Assembly: GCA_036897625.1 (NCBI GenBank)
Contig: JAYMTA010000041.1
Coordinates: forward strand, 1 to 57,906
Direction: 5' to 3'
Source: Pelargonium cotyledonis
Taxonomy: Eukaryota > Streptophyta > Magnoliopsida > Geraniales > Geraniaceae
Length of the DNA stretch: 57,906 bases
The notes below the pieces were generated by a model. It was given only the letters and a program-made list of their open reading frames with translations. It was not told the origin of the DNA and made no database searches. The translations under genes were made by a program, and so were the position numbers. Each line of letters begins with the position of its first letter. Position 1 is the stretch's first letter. Shown here in pieces: positions 12,101-25,700 of this stretch.

Positions 12101-15100
12101 TGCCTTAACTTCAGGGTTATATTCAAAAGATTTCTTGGCGAGACGAGGGGGGTAAGGGTTTTAAAAATCATGATAACCAAACACAGAAATCCTCAGAAAG
12201 CAAATACAGGAAGTAAGAGAATGCTCATTTAATCCAGAAATGAGATGTTCGGCGAGTCAAGCATAGATTAATTCCACTCTAATATTTTCAAAACTCCTAA
12301 TATCTATATTTTCCCAGATTTACCTAAATTAAAAAAGTATGAAATACCCACTATTCGATTTGAACCAACAACTCCCTGCCGTATGAAAACAAAACTCTAA
12401 TCACTAAGTGTTCAAGCTCACTAACTTACTTAATTAAGTGAGAGTCATATATCTTTTATTTACTATAAAATTAAAAGTTAATAAAAGCTGTATTATAAAA
12501 GCACCCCTGAAAGATTTTTCCTTATTGTGGGACAGCCTACTAGATATCTAAGGGCTTGCTTAACTGTATCCCCCAAAAACATATTATAACACATATATTA
12601 AATTTTATTTAGGTATACTATGGCTAGACATGATCCCAAATAAAAGGTTTCTTTCTCAGCAACAAAGTGCTATGCTATGCTACAGAACAAATTAAAGTCT
12701 AAATAATTGTTCTTAACTTCGTAAATTAAGTTTCAATGGTAATTTCTTTCTTGGGTCGCTTTATTAGAGAAAGTCTTTTTTACAAGGTTAGTGTCATCCA
12801 TTTGAAAAGTATCCTTTACGAAGTTCCTAAATTTAGAGCTTAGAGGGCCCTTAATAGAAATTACTGTAAGTGGGTAAGAGTACTTAAATAAGATGAAAAC
12901 TCTATAATATTTTAGGTTTTTAAGGTTGCCGTAAGGGTTAAGACTTTTAGGACGGGGCAATAGCTTTTCTCAAAGCCATCTTTGTTTGTAAGAATGAATA
13001 TGACTAATTAAGTTCAAATCAGATATAAACAAAATGTAGAGTTATCACGTACCATAGCTCGGAATTTGGACTCTGGGCTATACAATTGGTCGAGCAGTTA
13101 TACGTTAACTGAGTGATCGTGAATTCAAAAGGCTGCGATTAGGGCTTTGTGATAAGGCGGGTGACTACAAACAATCCCATGAATGAGGGTCAGAGAGTCA
13201 GATGCGGAGTAAAAAAATATGATAGTACATCGTGTTTGATTACCACTTTTAGTAATATCTATTCCTTAATAAAAAAGAAGAATTTTAGTTGATACCCAGT
13301 GCAGTTACATTCTACTTTTCCAAAGACAACCTTATGTTTTTGTCAAAAAGGAGCCTTTTTTTTTCTTCCCTTATTGGGATCTACTGCTCTCATCCCGCTA
13401 ATTATAGGTTATGCTAGCCAATAGAGATTGCCTACCTGATAAACTTTATATAAACTCTGGAAGTAAGGATCCCGGTTAAGTGGATACTATCCAGCACTCT
13501 CTTGTTTTGGTGATAAGTCACAGCTTCTTTTGTCCCGACATGATAAGGAGTTCAAGACGTACTTGTAATGCCCCGACCAAGATTCATAAATGGACCCTTC
13601 TTTGTCTTTGAATACCGGGTAAATAAAATTTCAGATTGAGGACCTCATAGACTTTTTTGTCTTACTAAAGAGCTTCATGTCTTAAAGCAGAACAGCTCCT
13701 TAGACTATAGTAAATAGCTTCTCTAAGGTAAAAAGCATATACTCTGACAACGCTTTACCCAGTAGAATAGTAGGGCAGAATTCAGTACTACAAACTTCTA
13801 AAATACTTAGTTGGCAGTCCCCTTTTTCTGATTAGATATAATAAGTAAAATGAATAGAATAGCAAATCCCTTACTTAGATAGAATGATAAGTTTCTAAAG
13901 ATTAAAGGGGCTAACAAGGAAGTCGAAAGCCTCTCGTAGATATCTCAAAGTACCTAACCAAAAAGGAATTCTAAGGATATCCCATGGTTCAAACAAAAAG
14001 CTTGCTTTGATTTCTTTATTCTTTCCAAACAAATAAGAGTAAGAGTCTTTCTGATGGATTTCTATTTTATAACATGGAGATATCCCTATCTAGATTAAAA
14101 AGCTTAAATATTAGGTTAAAATATCTAAATAAGACATGCCAGTTCCAGGCCCGGAAGTCAGCGTATATAGGTATAGGATCTAAAAGAAATTTTATGTTTC
14201 TTGTATTAATTCTATAGACAGTAAATCCTTTCAACGGGATGCTTTTTACCGCTAACTTATTGTACTTATTTCGATTTCTCAGGAGCCCCCACGGGGTTTT
14301 TGAACTAGACCCACATCCCGATTACTAGGCTCTAGCAGTGCTATGTCACTTTTTAGTATGCCCCCGAAAAACTCACAGTATACTTAATAGATTTTAGATA
14401 TAAAAATATTTGGTGTATACTCGGGACTCCAGATCTTTCTGACACAAGTAGGACTACGGAAAAACTACCCTTATCTTCTAATTAAGTAGCTTCCTCGATA
14501 TTGATTACAAGAAATAGAAAAAAAGTAGGGTTATAGGTGGGGTGAGTCAATACATAGTCCCTTAATAAGTATAGTAAATAAAATAGTAATGATATAAATC
14601 TCTAATAAGGATTCTTCCATTGTGCTTTTATACATAGAGTATATGAGAATTTCATCCCGAGTTTACAGTTATAAATATAAAATTACTCAATTTACACACA
14701 ATATTCTTCTTTAAGGTTGCGCTGCAAAAAGGGGAAACTTATATTTAGCTACGTTTTTCATGCCTGACTAGTCATTGGCGACAGTGAAATAGAAAAAACT
14801 TCTCTAGTTTTAAAGTTGTACGTCGTGCTATCTATAATATTTTGTTTAAATCCTACTGTGTAACTTTATTTCCTCGAATTAATGAAAGTTTGGTTAGAAT
14901 ATGAAGCTTCTAGAGCGGAGGTAATTGATCTATAACTGATTTCTAGCTTGTCTTTCTGTTAGGACCCTTATAAGTTAATAAAACAAAAGCTTCAGGATTT
15001 ATTAAAATCAAGGATGTACTAATCAAATATTGGGTAGCTTAGGACTTTAAAGCCAGGATTATCAATACGGACTCAAAGAGTTTTCCTTGATTGAAGGAAA

Positions 15101-17090
15101 CTGTATAGTATACTTACTAAAGAGGAACTCGCTTTTTAGATAAAAAAAATTGTACTGCCTAGATCTTACTGCTTACTTAGGGTCATGCATTATTCGTTCT
15201 AGTTCATTATTTTATACTCAAGCGTCTACGAACGGACAAGATTCTTAACGGAATAACTCCTTTTTATAACGATGCAATTAAGCTAGATAAATTATAATAC
15301 GGCACTTTAAAGTTAACAGTTCCTGTTGTGTCATAAAACTTTTCGCGGGCTTCCTTTGGTTAAAATATGTGGATAGTAGGTAATAAAGTCTTTCTTTCCT
15401 TTTCCAAGCATAGCTACAATGCCTTCCTCACAAGCCCCGAAGCAAAGAGTTGTGGTAAGACTCTCTATTCCTAATTCATTTCCCGTTTCAAACTCTTTTT
15501 CCTTTATATTTTAAATATCCCTATATGAAAACCCGAGAGCAGGATACGAGAAGAATTCTAGGATTGCTTTGGCCCCGCCCGTGTATCTCTTTTTACAGAA
15601 AGCTCTATCGCACCTGTCAGTATAATATATTTTGAGAATTTTGTACATATCAAAGAACAGGCTAGCATAAAATCAGAGAGTATAAACAAAAGACTGAATC
15701 AAGTTAGAAAGATGCCAATGGAAATTGAAATAAAAATAGAGGCTTTACTTGCCTAAGTATTTCGAAGTGATTGTATCTAAGACAAATTGTAGGTCCTATA
15801 GGTGCACATCTATAAAAACTGCTCCCTCTAAAAAGATGAGGAATCAACTACTATATAGATCCGGAAAACTATTATTCAAATACCTGAAAATTACTAACAA
15901 CGATCCTTTAATTAGTCATTAAGCTAATTTTGCAAAGAATTGGGTTTAGCAAACTAATCAACTACCCCACTACTACCTAGGACCTGTTAATTTCTTCTAG
16001 AAAAAAAATGAAATTCAATTAAGAAATCTAGAAAATTCCTTAAAGTACAGAATTCAACTAGTGGTTATACATTTAACTAAGGGGCAAGTCCAAGTAAGTT
16101 TAGATGTATATGGTATTGCTTTTTATTTCCAAGTTAATAGAGAAAAAGGGGTTGAATCCTTCTTATGTTTTTTGGTTCTTAGTTAGGCATACAAAATACC
16201 TACTTTCAAAAAACTTGGTAGCTGGTTATTTTGACACTAAGAAACCCGGTATTATGAGATAAACTATCTATAGTTAAAATGACTTTTTTACAAGACTGAA
16301 GCCATACATTTTCCTAAGCTTCTTATTAAAGTCCTAGAAAAGGGGGTCAAGCTTCTAAAGAGCTCTTAAAGAGAATAATTTAAGAGTAAGTCCTTCTCTA
16401 GAGAGGCTCTATTTTACATCTATTAATAGATACTGGGTCTTGTTTTCACTTCAAAAAAGGTGTTTATAGACTCGGTTTCATTTATAAACTTTATATTATT
16501 TTGGGGAGTTCCCTGAGGTATAGTTAGGTATAGTTGGGAAAGATCTTATTATTGGAAAGTAAAGCAGTCTCAAAGCAAAACTAAGATGCTACATATACTT
16601 CTGCCCCGGCGGATACTCCTATTCATTAGGATTTATAAAAGGGATTAAGTATAAGCTTATCCAAGCTAAGGCGCCCCTGCCCTGTGTTCTCTAATGTTAG
16701 TTATAAAGTTGTTAGTTCTTTCGAATGATTGGGGAAAATGCTCTCTCTTTACTTTTAGTGGATTTGCTTTAGCTTTTTAAGAGTTTAAGTTATACTCGTT
16801 GAAAGAACCCCTTTTAGGGACTAAACTTATCAACGTAACCTTTTTTCGGAAGTCATTATTAAAATAATGGATGTCTACTTTCAACAAGGAAAGTCCCGGG
16901 TTTTATACTTATTAGAGTAGTTGTCAAGGGAACTCCAGAAGATTTTTAAAAAGTAAACTAGTTTTTCCAGAAGTGCTTAGAGTTCTTAAAAAATACAGAA
17001 AGTCTAGCTCAAAAAAGGCTGAAAACCCTATACTATAGATAATCAGAGAATCCTCCCGCCTTGTTGTTATAAAAGGGGGGAAAGAGAGAC
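9200..17090. other. unassigned AT-rich sequence around the tRNA-Met-like relic
   Basis: Apart from 12345-12418, nothing can be assigned. There are only short open frames, no rRNA landmark I trust, and no long repeat. Short palindromes and a 10-bp tandem duplication (16517-16536) occur. Confidence 0.6.
12345..12418 (-). pseudogene. elongator tRNA-Met(CAU)-like relic with unpaired acceptor
   Basis: The minus strand contains CTTAGTGATTAGAG, TTTTCATACGGC, GTTGGTTCAAATC and AATAGTGGGTA in order. This is the pattern of the bacterial/plastid-type elongator tRNA-Met, whose loop region reads TTTCATACGG. The D-stem AAC/GTT pairs and the anticodon is CAT. The T-stem has a G-G clash where C62 has become G. 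The 5' acceptor strand (GTGAGCT region) does not pair with the 3' strand AGTGGGT. This points to a decayed copy, or less likely to a tRNA repaired by 5' editing. No neighbouring gene explains it. The nearest other assigned feature is SSU relic 1, about 3 kb away. Confidence 0.55.
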
Positions 17091-17097
17091 TCTTACT

Positions 17098-17170
17098 AGG
17101 CTCAGTAGGACTTGAACCTACAACATAACCGTTATGAGCGGTACGTTTTAACCAATTAAACTATGAGCCC
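17098..17170 (-). tRNA. trnI(cau): tRNA-Ile (anticodon CAU), intact
   Basis: This is an intact 73-nt cloverleaf read on the minus strand from 17170. The acceptor strands are GGGCTCA and TGAGCCT (six pairs plus a terminal G-T). The D-stem is GTTT/AAAC. The anticodon loop is CTCATAA on an ACCG/CGGT stem, with one T-T mismatch at its base. The T-arm is GTAGG-TTCAAGT-CCTAC. The discriminator base is A and CCA is not encoded. A CAU anticodon in this body matches the organellar and bacterial tRNA-Ile that reads AUA codons after lysidine modification of C34. It closely resembles plant-type mitochondrial trnI(CAU) as I remember it. No gene was found within several kb on either side. Its clean pairing contrasts with the decayed tRNAs nearby, which implies continuing selection. 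Identity as Met rather than Ile is not strictly excluded. Confidence 0.9.
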
Positions 17171-17174
17171 TCCT

Positions 17175-20100
17175 CGATAAGTGTTATCTGCTACATTCTT
17201 TATTAGGAATACTCTCTTACACACCGTATAAAGAGCGACTACGCGATAACGAAAAGGGAAATTACTCCGGGTATTCGCCCTTTTTCTCGAACTAGATAAA
17301 AGTCTTATTTATTACGTAATTTAGTATTGAAAAAGTGCCTTTTTTTAAGTAACCTTTGCTTTTTCTTTTGGGTTATAAAAAAGAAGTTTCCTAAACTAGT
17401 GGAAAAGCCAGCTAATATTCTAGTATTAACTATGTATTTAATTAAGAAATAACTTAATTATAGAAGATATGCTTGGTTTGAGGTGTATATTAAGGAGGAC
17501 TTCTTTTAATCTGGTATAGTTGAAATTACTTATTTAGAATAGCTCGGAACTAGAGGGGACTCCTTTTTTGTAGGAAGATTACTCAGGCTTTTTTTATTTC
17601 CATATTTTGACTTTTTACAAGTAGTCTTTTTAGAAGATTGCCCGTTTTCTCACGTAGGTGTTGAGACTATAGCTTTTCCTACGATATTCTTTATTTAATA
17701 GTATTACTAATTTTAAAGTCCTGTAAAGCAGTGTCTCAGAATCTCCTTTTATTTGATCCCTATCCAGGGTTGTACTTCTCTCAAAACCCTATGGAACTTT
17801 ATCCTAATCTGAAAACTTACCAAGACTTAACTTAACGAAGCACCTAAGTCAACTAAAAAAGGGAACCACAGGAATGAATTGACTGACTACCTTCTTGAAC
17901 CCCGAAAACTTGAATAACTTCTTTTCATTCCTATAACTTTCTGAAACCTTAATATAAGGGGCTTCCTAAAGGGTCAAGTATTCTTTATCTTTATGTTATG
18001 CCCAACAATACTTAAATAAGAGAGTCCATCAAGATTTTAAAGAAAATCCTGATAATTATATTGTGAAACTTGTAAGAATACCTTAGATTCTTAATATTTT
18101 TGTTATCTTTTTGGTAATAATATACCAGTTAAGCCATGCTAAGAGATTCTTCTTAATCGGGTTTTCATTTTTTTACAAGCAAAAGTGTCTTACAAGGCTA
18201 CATCCTCTAAAAGTTTATAGGTGTTATAAACTACGACTGTGCTATATAGTACTAAAACATATCATAAAATCCAGTACCAAGCCACAAGCCTTAGATTGGT
18301 GGTGCCAAGATGAGCTCTTGAACTCTTTATCTAAAACTGGGGTTATTCTTATTTCCTTGGACGTTTCAGAAGGAAATCTACGGGATTCTCTAAGATAGCC
18401 ATATCACAGGATCAGAAACAAAGTCTTTTTACGTACTACGTATGTCTACTTTTCTCCTTCTTATTAAGAGATTCGCGGGGCCCCGGTCAAGACATAACTA
18501 AACTCCTTTTTCTGGAACTTTAATGAGTTAGATATAATTTTTTATAATAAAGCAGGTTATCTCACTTGAGCTCTGAGCAAGTCAAATAGAACCTCTTGTA
18601 AAGGGGCCCCGTGGCCTCTATAGGGTACCTTGGGCTATTTCATTAAAAAGGTGGTAAACGAAACAACACCTAGACCTTGGTATTAGAAGTGCCTTTTAGT
18701 GCCTCCGGTTGACTAATAGTTGTATTGTAAAAAAAGAAGTTTCCACTTTGTTAAGCAAGCAAAATATGCACTTTAAAAGTAAGGTAAGGAGTATAGAAAG
18801 GTCTCCTCTCGGGTTTTCAGTATACTCTACTTAAATTATATGGACACTTAAGTTTCTTCTTTTCTTTAAAACTTTTCAGAGAGCCTTTATTTTGAATCCC
18901 GGTATTTGTCAGCTAAATAAGAAATCTAGATATAAATAATTGTTATTAGAATAATTAAATTAAGTAAAAAGGGGGATATGTTCCTTCCATTTTTAGGTAT
19001 CTGAAGTTCCTTTTGGTAATCAAATGCCATTTTAAGGGGTTTTCCTGATGTTATGCTACGGTCCTAGGTATGGCATATCCTGAAGAGAAAGGCCAGGGGT
19101 ATTATAAAGCGAAAGAACTCTCGAAAGTGGGCGTCTGCTTATCAAGCTTGTAAGGAAACTACTTATTTATTATTAAGGCTGACTTCTAATATTACAGCTA
19201 AGTGGGGTTCCAAGTGTTGTTGAGCTATCAAGAGGCCCCTAGTACTCGAATCTTATCGAGAGCCCATCTTCCTAAAAATTATCTCATATAAAAGCACAGC
19301 AGTATGAGATCTTGACTAAAGGAGGATCCTAATAAATGTACTGTTACTAAAGGGCTACCTTACGCTACAATAACAATACAAGAAGCTTTGTCTACTAGAA
19401 ATCAGAAATAAAGAAGTTTGTACTCTCGTTGAAAGAACTCCTGCTTTTAAAAGCTACGCTTGGATTTGAAAGTAATCGTGTACGAACTCTTTTAGGATTC
19501 TTTGCTCCTTGAAGGATCCTAGTTATCTAAACCCTTTCTATATTAAGGAAATCAAATCTATATAAGTATCTGGAATTTTTGGAAGTACTAAATTTTAAAC
19601 AATAAACAAGATCTCTCACTTATGGATACCCCCCGCAAAATGCCACTTCTCAGAGTTTTTTCCTAACTTTGTCTTTGTTAGGGGCCTTCCCATGTACAAA
19701 ATTGAGGGACTACTACTATACCTGGAATACCGGGTCAATTATAACATAGCGTAACCCTATAAACTTAAATGCGCATGGGGGATAACCTTTGTATAGCGTG
19801 TTTAAAAAAAAGGCCCCGGCCTAGCAATACCTAGAGATAAAGGGTTTGTTTAGCTCGTGTCTAAGCCCACTTACAGCTTTTTACTTTTTTAATGTATATT
19901 CTGTATCTACTATTTTTCCACAAACTGAGAACAAATCCTATTTCTTCTACAAGACTAAGTCCGAAACTTCAAGTCTTCTCTTTATAAGGAAAAAGTAACA
20001 AATGACTAAAACCTCACTATTCTTCTAAGCACTCAAGGAATCGGAATCTACTTCAATGAATTCTTTTTTCTCTAAATCAAAGGCAGAGCTCTCTCTGGGA

Positions 20101-20500
20101 CTAAAGAGAGAGTAACAAAAAACTATGTTATTATAACGTTTATCCTGAAGAAAGGAAACTAGTATATAGTAGATTTCTGCAACTGCTGTTAAGCATTCTA
20201 TGATTATATAAGCGATTAAGCACTGCATAGCTTGGAAAGGCCCTGATTGAAAACTCCAAATTTCATTGTAAAATACAAACTTTTTACAGATGCTAAATAA
20301 AAGGTTCTACTATACACCAAAGAAATACGAACCCAGTAGAGTCTTACTTAAAGGAGGGGCTCCTCGTAAGCCTAACAAGCAAGACATCTTAAGCTACTAA
20401 AACTTATTTGTCTAACTAACTCTTTATTTACTAAACTCTAATTAAGAAACTTTTGACTTAAGCTACTAAGCAAGAATTCATTTAAGTAAGAGATACTGCT
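17175..20500. other. unassigned AT-rich sequence
   Basis: No gene or repeat is supported. The best frame, 18111-18398, is within chance length and has no recognisable motif. Confidence 0.6.
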
Positions 20501-22754
20501 TTTGTGTTCCCCTGCTTCCAATTTCAGATTAAAGACAGAAGAAAAGAAAAGTGTAGTGGACCTGGGCAATCTTTCTCTTGGTTCATAAGAGCTACAGAGT
20601 AACATTAGGCTGCAGGTATCATGAAGAGTCTAATAAGAACTACAGGTGTCTTGACATAGTAGCATTAAAGCTACGATAGGTAAAACTCATCAGACTCAGG
20701 ACAGGTACGAAGGGTCTATCTCATAGGAAAGATTAAGGTCTAGCTCTAAAGAGGAGGTAAGGTCTTTAGGTTAGATGGTTGAGTCCTCAGTCCTTTTTTC
20801 CTTAGTCTTTATTGGAAAGTCTTATTAAGGACTTGCTCTTACGTTTCTTTGTTTCTAGGTTCCCAATTACTAAAAGAAAGCTGTGAGAGAGAATATAAAG
20901 AACGAAAGCTTTAGTAATGAGTTAGTCCCTAATTTACAAGGAAACAAAGATCCTTTTAGTAAGAAGGAAGGGCTAAGAGTACCTGTTAAGCATCTTTATA
21001 GGATAAAAAGACCAAGTCAACTCGCCTTTATCTTATTTATAAGGCAGTTTACTTACTATAAGAAAGGGTTTTGGAGGTTCTAAGAATTCAAGTAAGAACA
21101 GTTTCCTAACATGGACAAGGAACCTTTAATAAGTAGTGGTGGGTTTTCCGGATAATAAAAGGGAGTGGATTCATTTATAGACTTTTTCTTAACTTTCGGA
21201 TTAAGGTCAATTTATTTACAAGTTTGACTAAAAGGGGGAAATGAAAAGAGTGGAACAGGATATCCGGTACAAAGCTCTTTTCTTAGTACTAGTCTTGGTT
21301 GGATATTTCAAGTCTAAATAAAGCAAGTCAAAGTATGGCTACCAAAACAAGTAAGATTAAGAGTACGAAGGTTTAGAAGAAGTGGATGTTGGCTATAGGG
21401 TAAAGACGTTACTCTGTTTTAAGTTTCCCATTTCGTAAATAAGGGATAGGAAAACACTAAAGCTAATGTAATGAATTTTCCGATAAAATGGCATAGAGAC
21501 CTAAGTAAAAGCAGTTTTCTTATCTTTCTGAGCCTGTTTACATAGGGGAGCTGTTAGAGTTATAAGGAATTATTCTTATTATGTATTTGATGTACTTCTC
21601 TTATCTCAAAGACCTAGAAATCCAAGTCATTTAGTAACGAATGGGAAATTAAAAACGCTAAGGGAAACGCATGCATTGAGTGTCCATCAAAAACCCATTC
21701 AAGTTTTAATTGTTGGTACCCAACTTTATTTGCAAAAACTTAAAAGAAGGTAGTTTCCTTTAGTCAGTACTCGGTGAAATGAATTCTATATAAATGTTCC
21801 AACGCAACTAAACTCGATTAGGATCCACTCAAAAAAAGCTCCTCATTTCCAGGGATCCTGGGTTCGAGTCATGTCATACCTTCCAAAGAAATATACTAAA
21901 CTAAATAAATGCAAGGTTTATACAAATTTTTATAGCCTAGGAGCTAGCATACAGGTTCACGCCTACTAGTAGTATATTATTACTTATTAAATAGAGTTCT
22001 TCTCCAACTTTATAGAGTCCTGTGGCAGGTAACCAAAGTTCATAAGTTTGCTAAATAATTATTTGCTTAGGAGAATCACTTTTCAAGATCAGCTCATCGT
22101 TTCATTAACTCGGAATTCACAACTAGGTTCTTTATTACTATGCCCCTAAATCTCTCCCGATTAGTGAACTAACTTCTTCTTCTTTTCGAATCGACACACA
22201 CCTGCCTTTTTTGCTAAGCATCTATTATTTACTTAGGATAAATTGCTAGTTACTCAAAAACTGACTTCCACCAAGAAGAATCAAGCATGCGGAGGCCCTG
22301 AGACTAAGCAAATTAACGACTTTAACTAAACGCAACCTCCGAAAGCACGCGGGGCCGTTTGTCAAAAGGGTTTTTAAGTAACTTTGATATAAACCTTTGA
22401 GAGGGTATAGTATATTCCATTTCTTCAAATATAGATATACGCGCTAACTACCCTACGCATATTCTTAAAGTAAAGAGGAAACTCTATAAAGCTGAGAGTT
22501 TCGTTGAGCGTTAGTCATTGTAAGGAGGAATCTTATTCGATAAAAGAAATAACCGATTTCCCTCAATTATTAGTTTTGGTAAATGAATACTATTTGATCT
22601 AACTGTCATGCTAATAAAAAAGGTTCATATCCCTCCTACTGGAATAGGAAAGCTAACCGGATAACTATAGAAATCTCATTTAATTAGTACTATAATTTGG
22701 GCTATTCGTCTAAACTAAAAATCTCGCAACTCCTAGCTTGACCAAGAATACGCT

Positions 22755-25700
22755 TTGTCCTTCTTAGACTAGAATCAGTTATCTGCTATACAGTACAAAT
22801 AGCTCTCCCAAGTTAATGACAGGATTCCCTAAACTCAAGTAAAGTAGAACTCTTAGAATAGGTATAGACTCTCAAGAATACAAAACCCATGAGCTACGAT
22901 TTCTAAAACACCTTTGCTTGTACTGAATACTGGAATACAGATTCTGTCTATAACTCCTTTAGCAGCTACAGCTTTCAACAGCCTGCTTTCCATTAGAACA
23001 ATTCCTTATTAAAGAGCTTTCTTTAGAGCTATTTGCAAGGAGCTTTCTTCTTCCTCAAGACTTATTCTGCATACCTCTTAGCCTTCATACTCATATCTTA
23101 CTTAGCAATAACTAAAATTGGAACCCTTATTTACTAAAAAAAGTTTATAGAATTACTTCTATTTCGATGTCCTAAACCTATTAGAAAAAATACTAATGAA
23201 TATACTAAACAAAGAAGAGAATCTGGATCTCCACCCTTTAGCTACAGCTTTACATACTACCATCCTTCCAGAACTACAATTCTGAAAAGCTTCCCAAGAA
23301 ATCCTGACAAGTCCTAACAAAGCCTAGAAACCAAAACAAAGCATTCACCTTCCAAAGCTAGAAGATGAAGACATTGACTCCTTCCTAACCTAAATAGTTT
23401 AAGTTACTTATTCTTTATCCGGAACTAAGTAGAGTCTCTTTCCAAATAGCTACAACTCTGCTAGACACAATTATAAGCTCTCTAATCTAAGAAGTACCTG
23501 CAACAACTGGAAACTCTGTACTTGAACTTGAAAACCAAAACTAATAAAACCAGGAATTACAGAAGCCAATGACCTACCCCTTTGTTAAAGCTACAGCACT
23601 AAAGCTGCAATTGCTAGAGATACTGGACAGACTGGAAAGCTCTAACAAGAAATAGGTTCCTGGAAAACACTTCCAACAAATATAGGTACGTACCTGGAAA
23701 GCAAGCCCGTTCATTACCTTTAAGCAAGAGATACTAGTAAAAGGACATCATCAAGAAACTCTTTTGGTAAGGATAATCCCTCTTGTGAAATGCTTTATCA
23801 GTAAAAGTGGATAGAAACCCGAATCCTATATACAGAACCCTCATAAATTTGTGACTTCCCAGACTCTTAAAAGGTCTTTAAATACCTTAAACCCAGAACC
23901 GGAATTTCTTATACACCTTATTTGATTTGAAATACCAGAGCTATAGCTACTCTACTTAATTATAACTAGGTTTTACAATTATTCGCTAGCATTAAAATTT
24001 ATTGACTTCTCTTTACCGGGAAACCTTGAACACAGAAAAGCTAGTAGACAATTTACTTTAACAGCTACAGACCTCCTATTAAAAGAAATTCCAGGATTAA
24101 TAAAGTACTTTTGGTTAGGCTAAACTCCTCCTGCTTTTGTAGCTTATCGTTAAAAGGTTAGAGCCTTAGAGAGATAAGAGTAAATCCATCTACCGGACTG
24201 AAAACCTAGTAAGGGAAGGATTTGCGAGTAGTATATGCGATAGTACAGATTTACACTGTAACCTGCACCAAAGGAAAAAGCTTGACTCCCCTTAAATATC
24301 CTAAAAAGACTTCCACTAAACTAATAAAACTAAATAAACAACCTCCTTACAGGTAAACTCTAATAAATTAAGAAATTCAGGGTCAGGGATTCTATAGAGT
24401 TAGAAAACCCTTATCAAACACTAAAAGCTAAACAAAAATATCAGGAATCTAAGTTAAACAAAAAGCTCTTAAGTTTCTCTAAATTCTGTCAGTTAGGATA
24501 ACCCCTTTGTTTGTACGAAGAAGCAGGTCTATCGAATGTACTGTACTTACAAGTGCTTTAAAAGGAGTTATCTACAAAAGAACTAAGAAGCGTACTATTG
24601 AATTACAGAGACTGTTATAGATTAATGTTCCTGATTAGTTAGAGAGTTATAAAACTAGAGTGAGAGTTCGGTTAGGAAATGTTGAAGTTGACCTTGGGAG
24701 AGCACTCTAGCGATACATAATTGCTTAAACTGTCAAAGCCAATAAATAGCTACAATTAGAATACAAGAATTCCATGCTTTCAATTAGCTACAGAATACAA
24801 GAATACCCAACTTAGCTGCTATAACTATCTGAATGTCTATTAGACTTGAAATGCATAACTATACCCTTAGCTTGTAAACCTAGACTCAGTCCTCATTCTT
24901 TGAAACTAAATCCGGATACTAAAACGAAGCATGACATCAAGAAAGCTGCTTCCTAGAAACCTTTAACTAAAATACAGATTAGAGAAACCAAGCTATCTAA
25001 GGAGTTTTAGATTGTTGCCACTTATAGACTTGTTATAGAGATACTGCTGGGAAAGTGACTGTCTAGAATAGCCTAAAGATACCCTGAATTAGACTCATGT
25101 AGAGATTAGGAGCTGTATTGCCTTATTGTTGCAGCTTGTACTTAGTCTTCCCTATATGTATTTAGAACTCTTTAGGAAGTGTAAGTAGTAGAGTTTTAGT
25201 GTATTAGTTGTATTAGACATAGTGTTACCGTTTGTTTAAGGAAGGAAAGAGGGAACATTCCTCTTCTTCTTTGTGGCTTATCGTTAATGAGCAAAGTGCG
25301 TGCCTTATTAGAAAAATTAGGAGTACATCAATCTACAAAAAACCTCTTAAAAGGCCAGAAAACCCTCATAATGCTAAAAGCTCGGGTCTTGACCCATAAA
25401 TAAAGGCCTGCCTTGATTGATATAAGAAAGAGACTTTGAACTATAAACCTAGGAATAGCGGAATACTAACTGGAGTGGAGTAACGCTTCAAAAATACTAT
25501 ACTGCACTGCCCTGTCACAAAGGATGTATAAATTGAAACTAATTGTAAGAGACACCATAATATAGGGACGCTCTATCGTAGATAAGGCAAATCGAAATTA
25601 CTGAAACAACGGATTCGACGACAATGCTTGATTGTTTACTTTTGAACCCTACTTCAAATAACTAAAAAAACTCCGAACATATATTAATAGCTAAAAATTT

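Noticed and set aside
18111-18398. 95-codon open frame
   Set aside because: There is no recognisable domain, and one or more frames of this size are expected by chance.
21856-21890. GGGTTCGAGTC T-loop-like word on the plus strand
   Set aside because: The stem does not pair and no acceptor, anticodon or D-arm could be placed.
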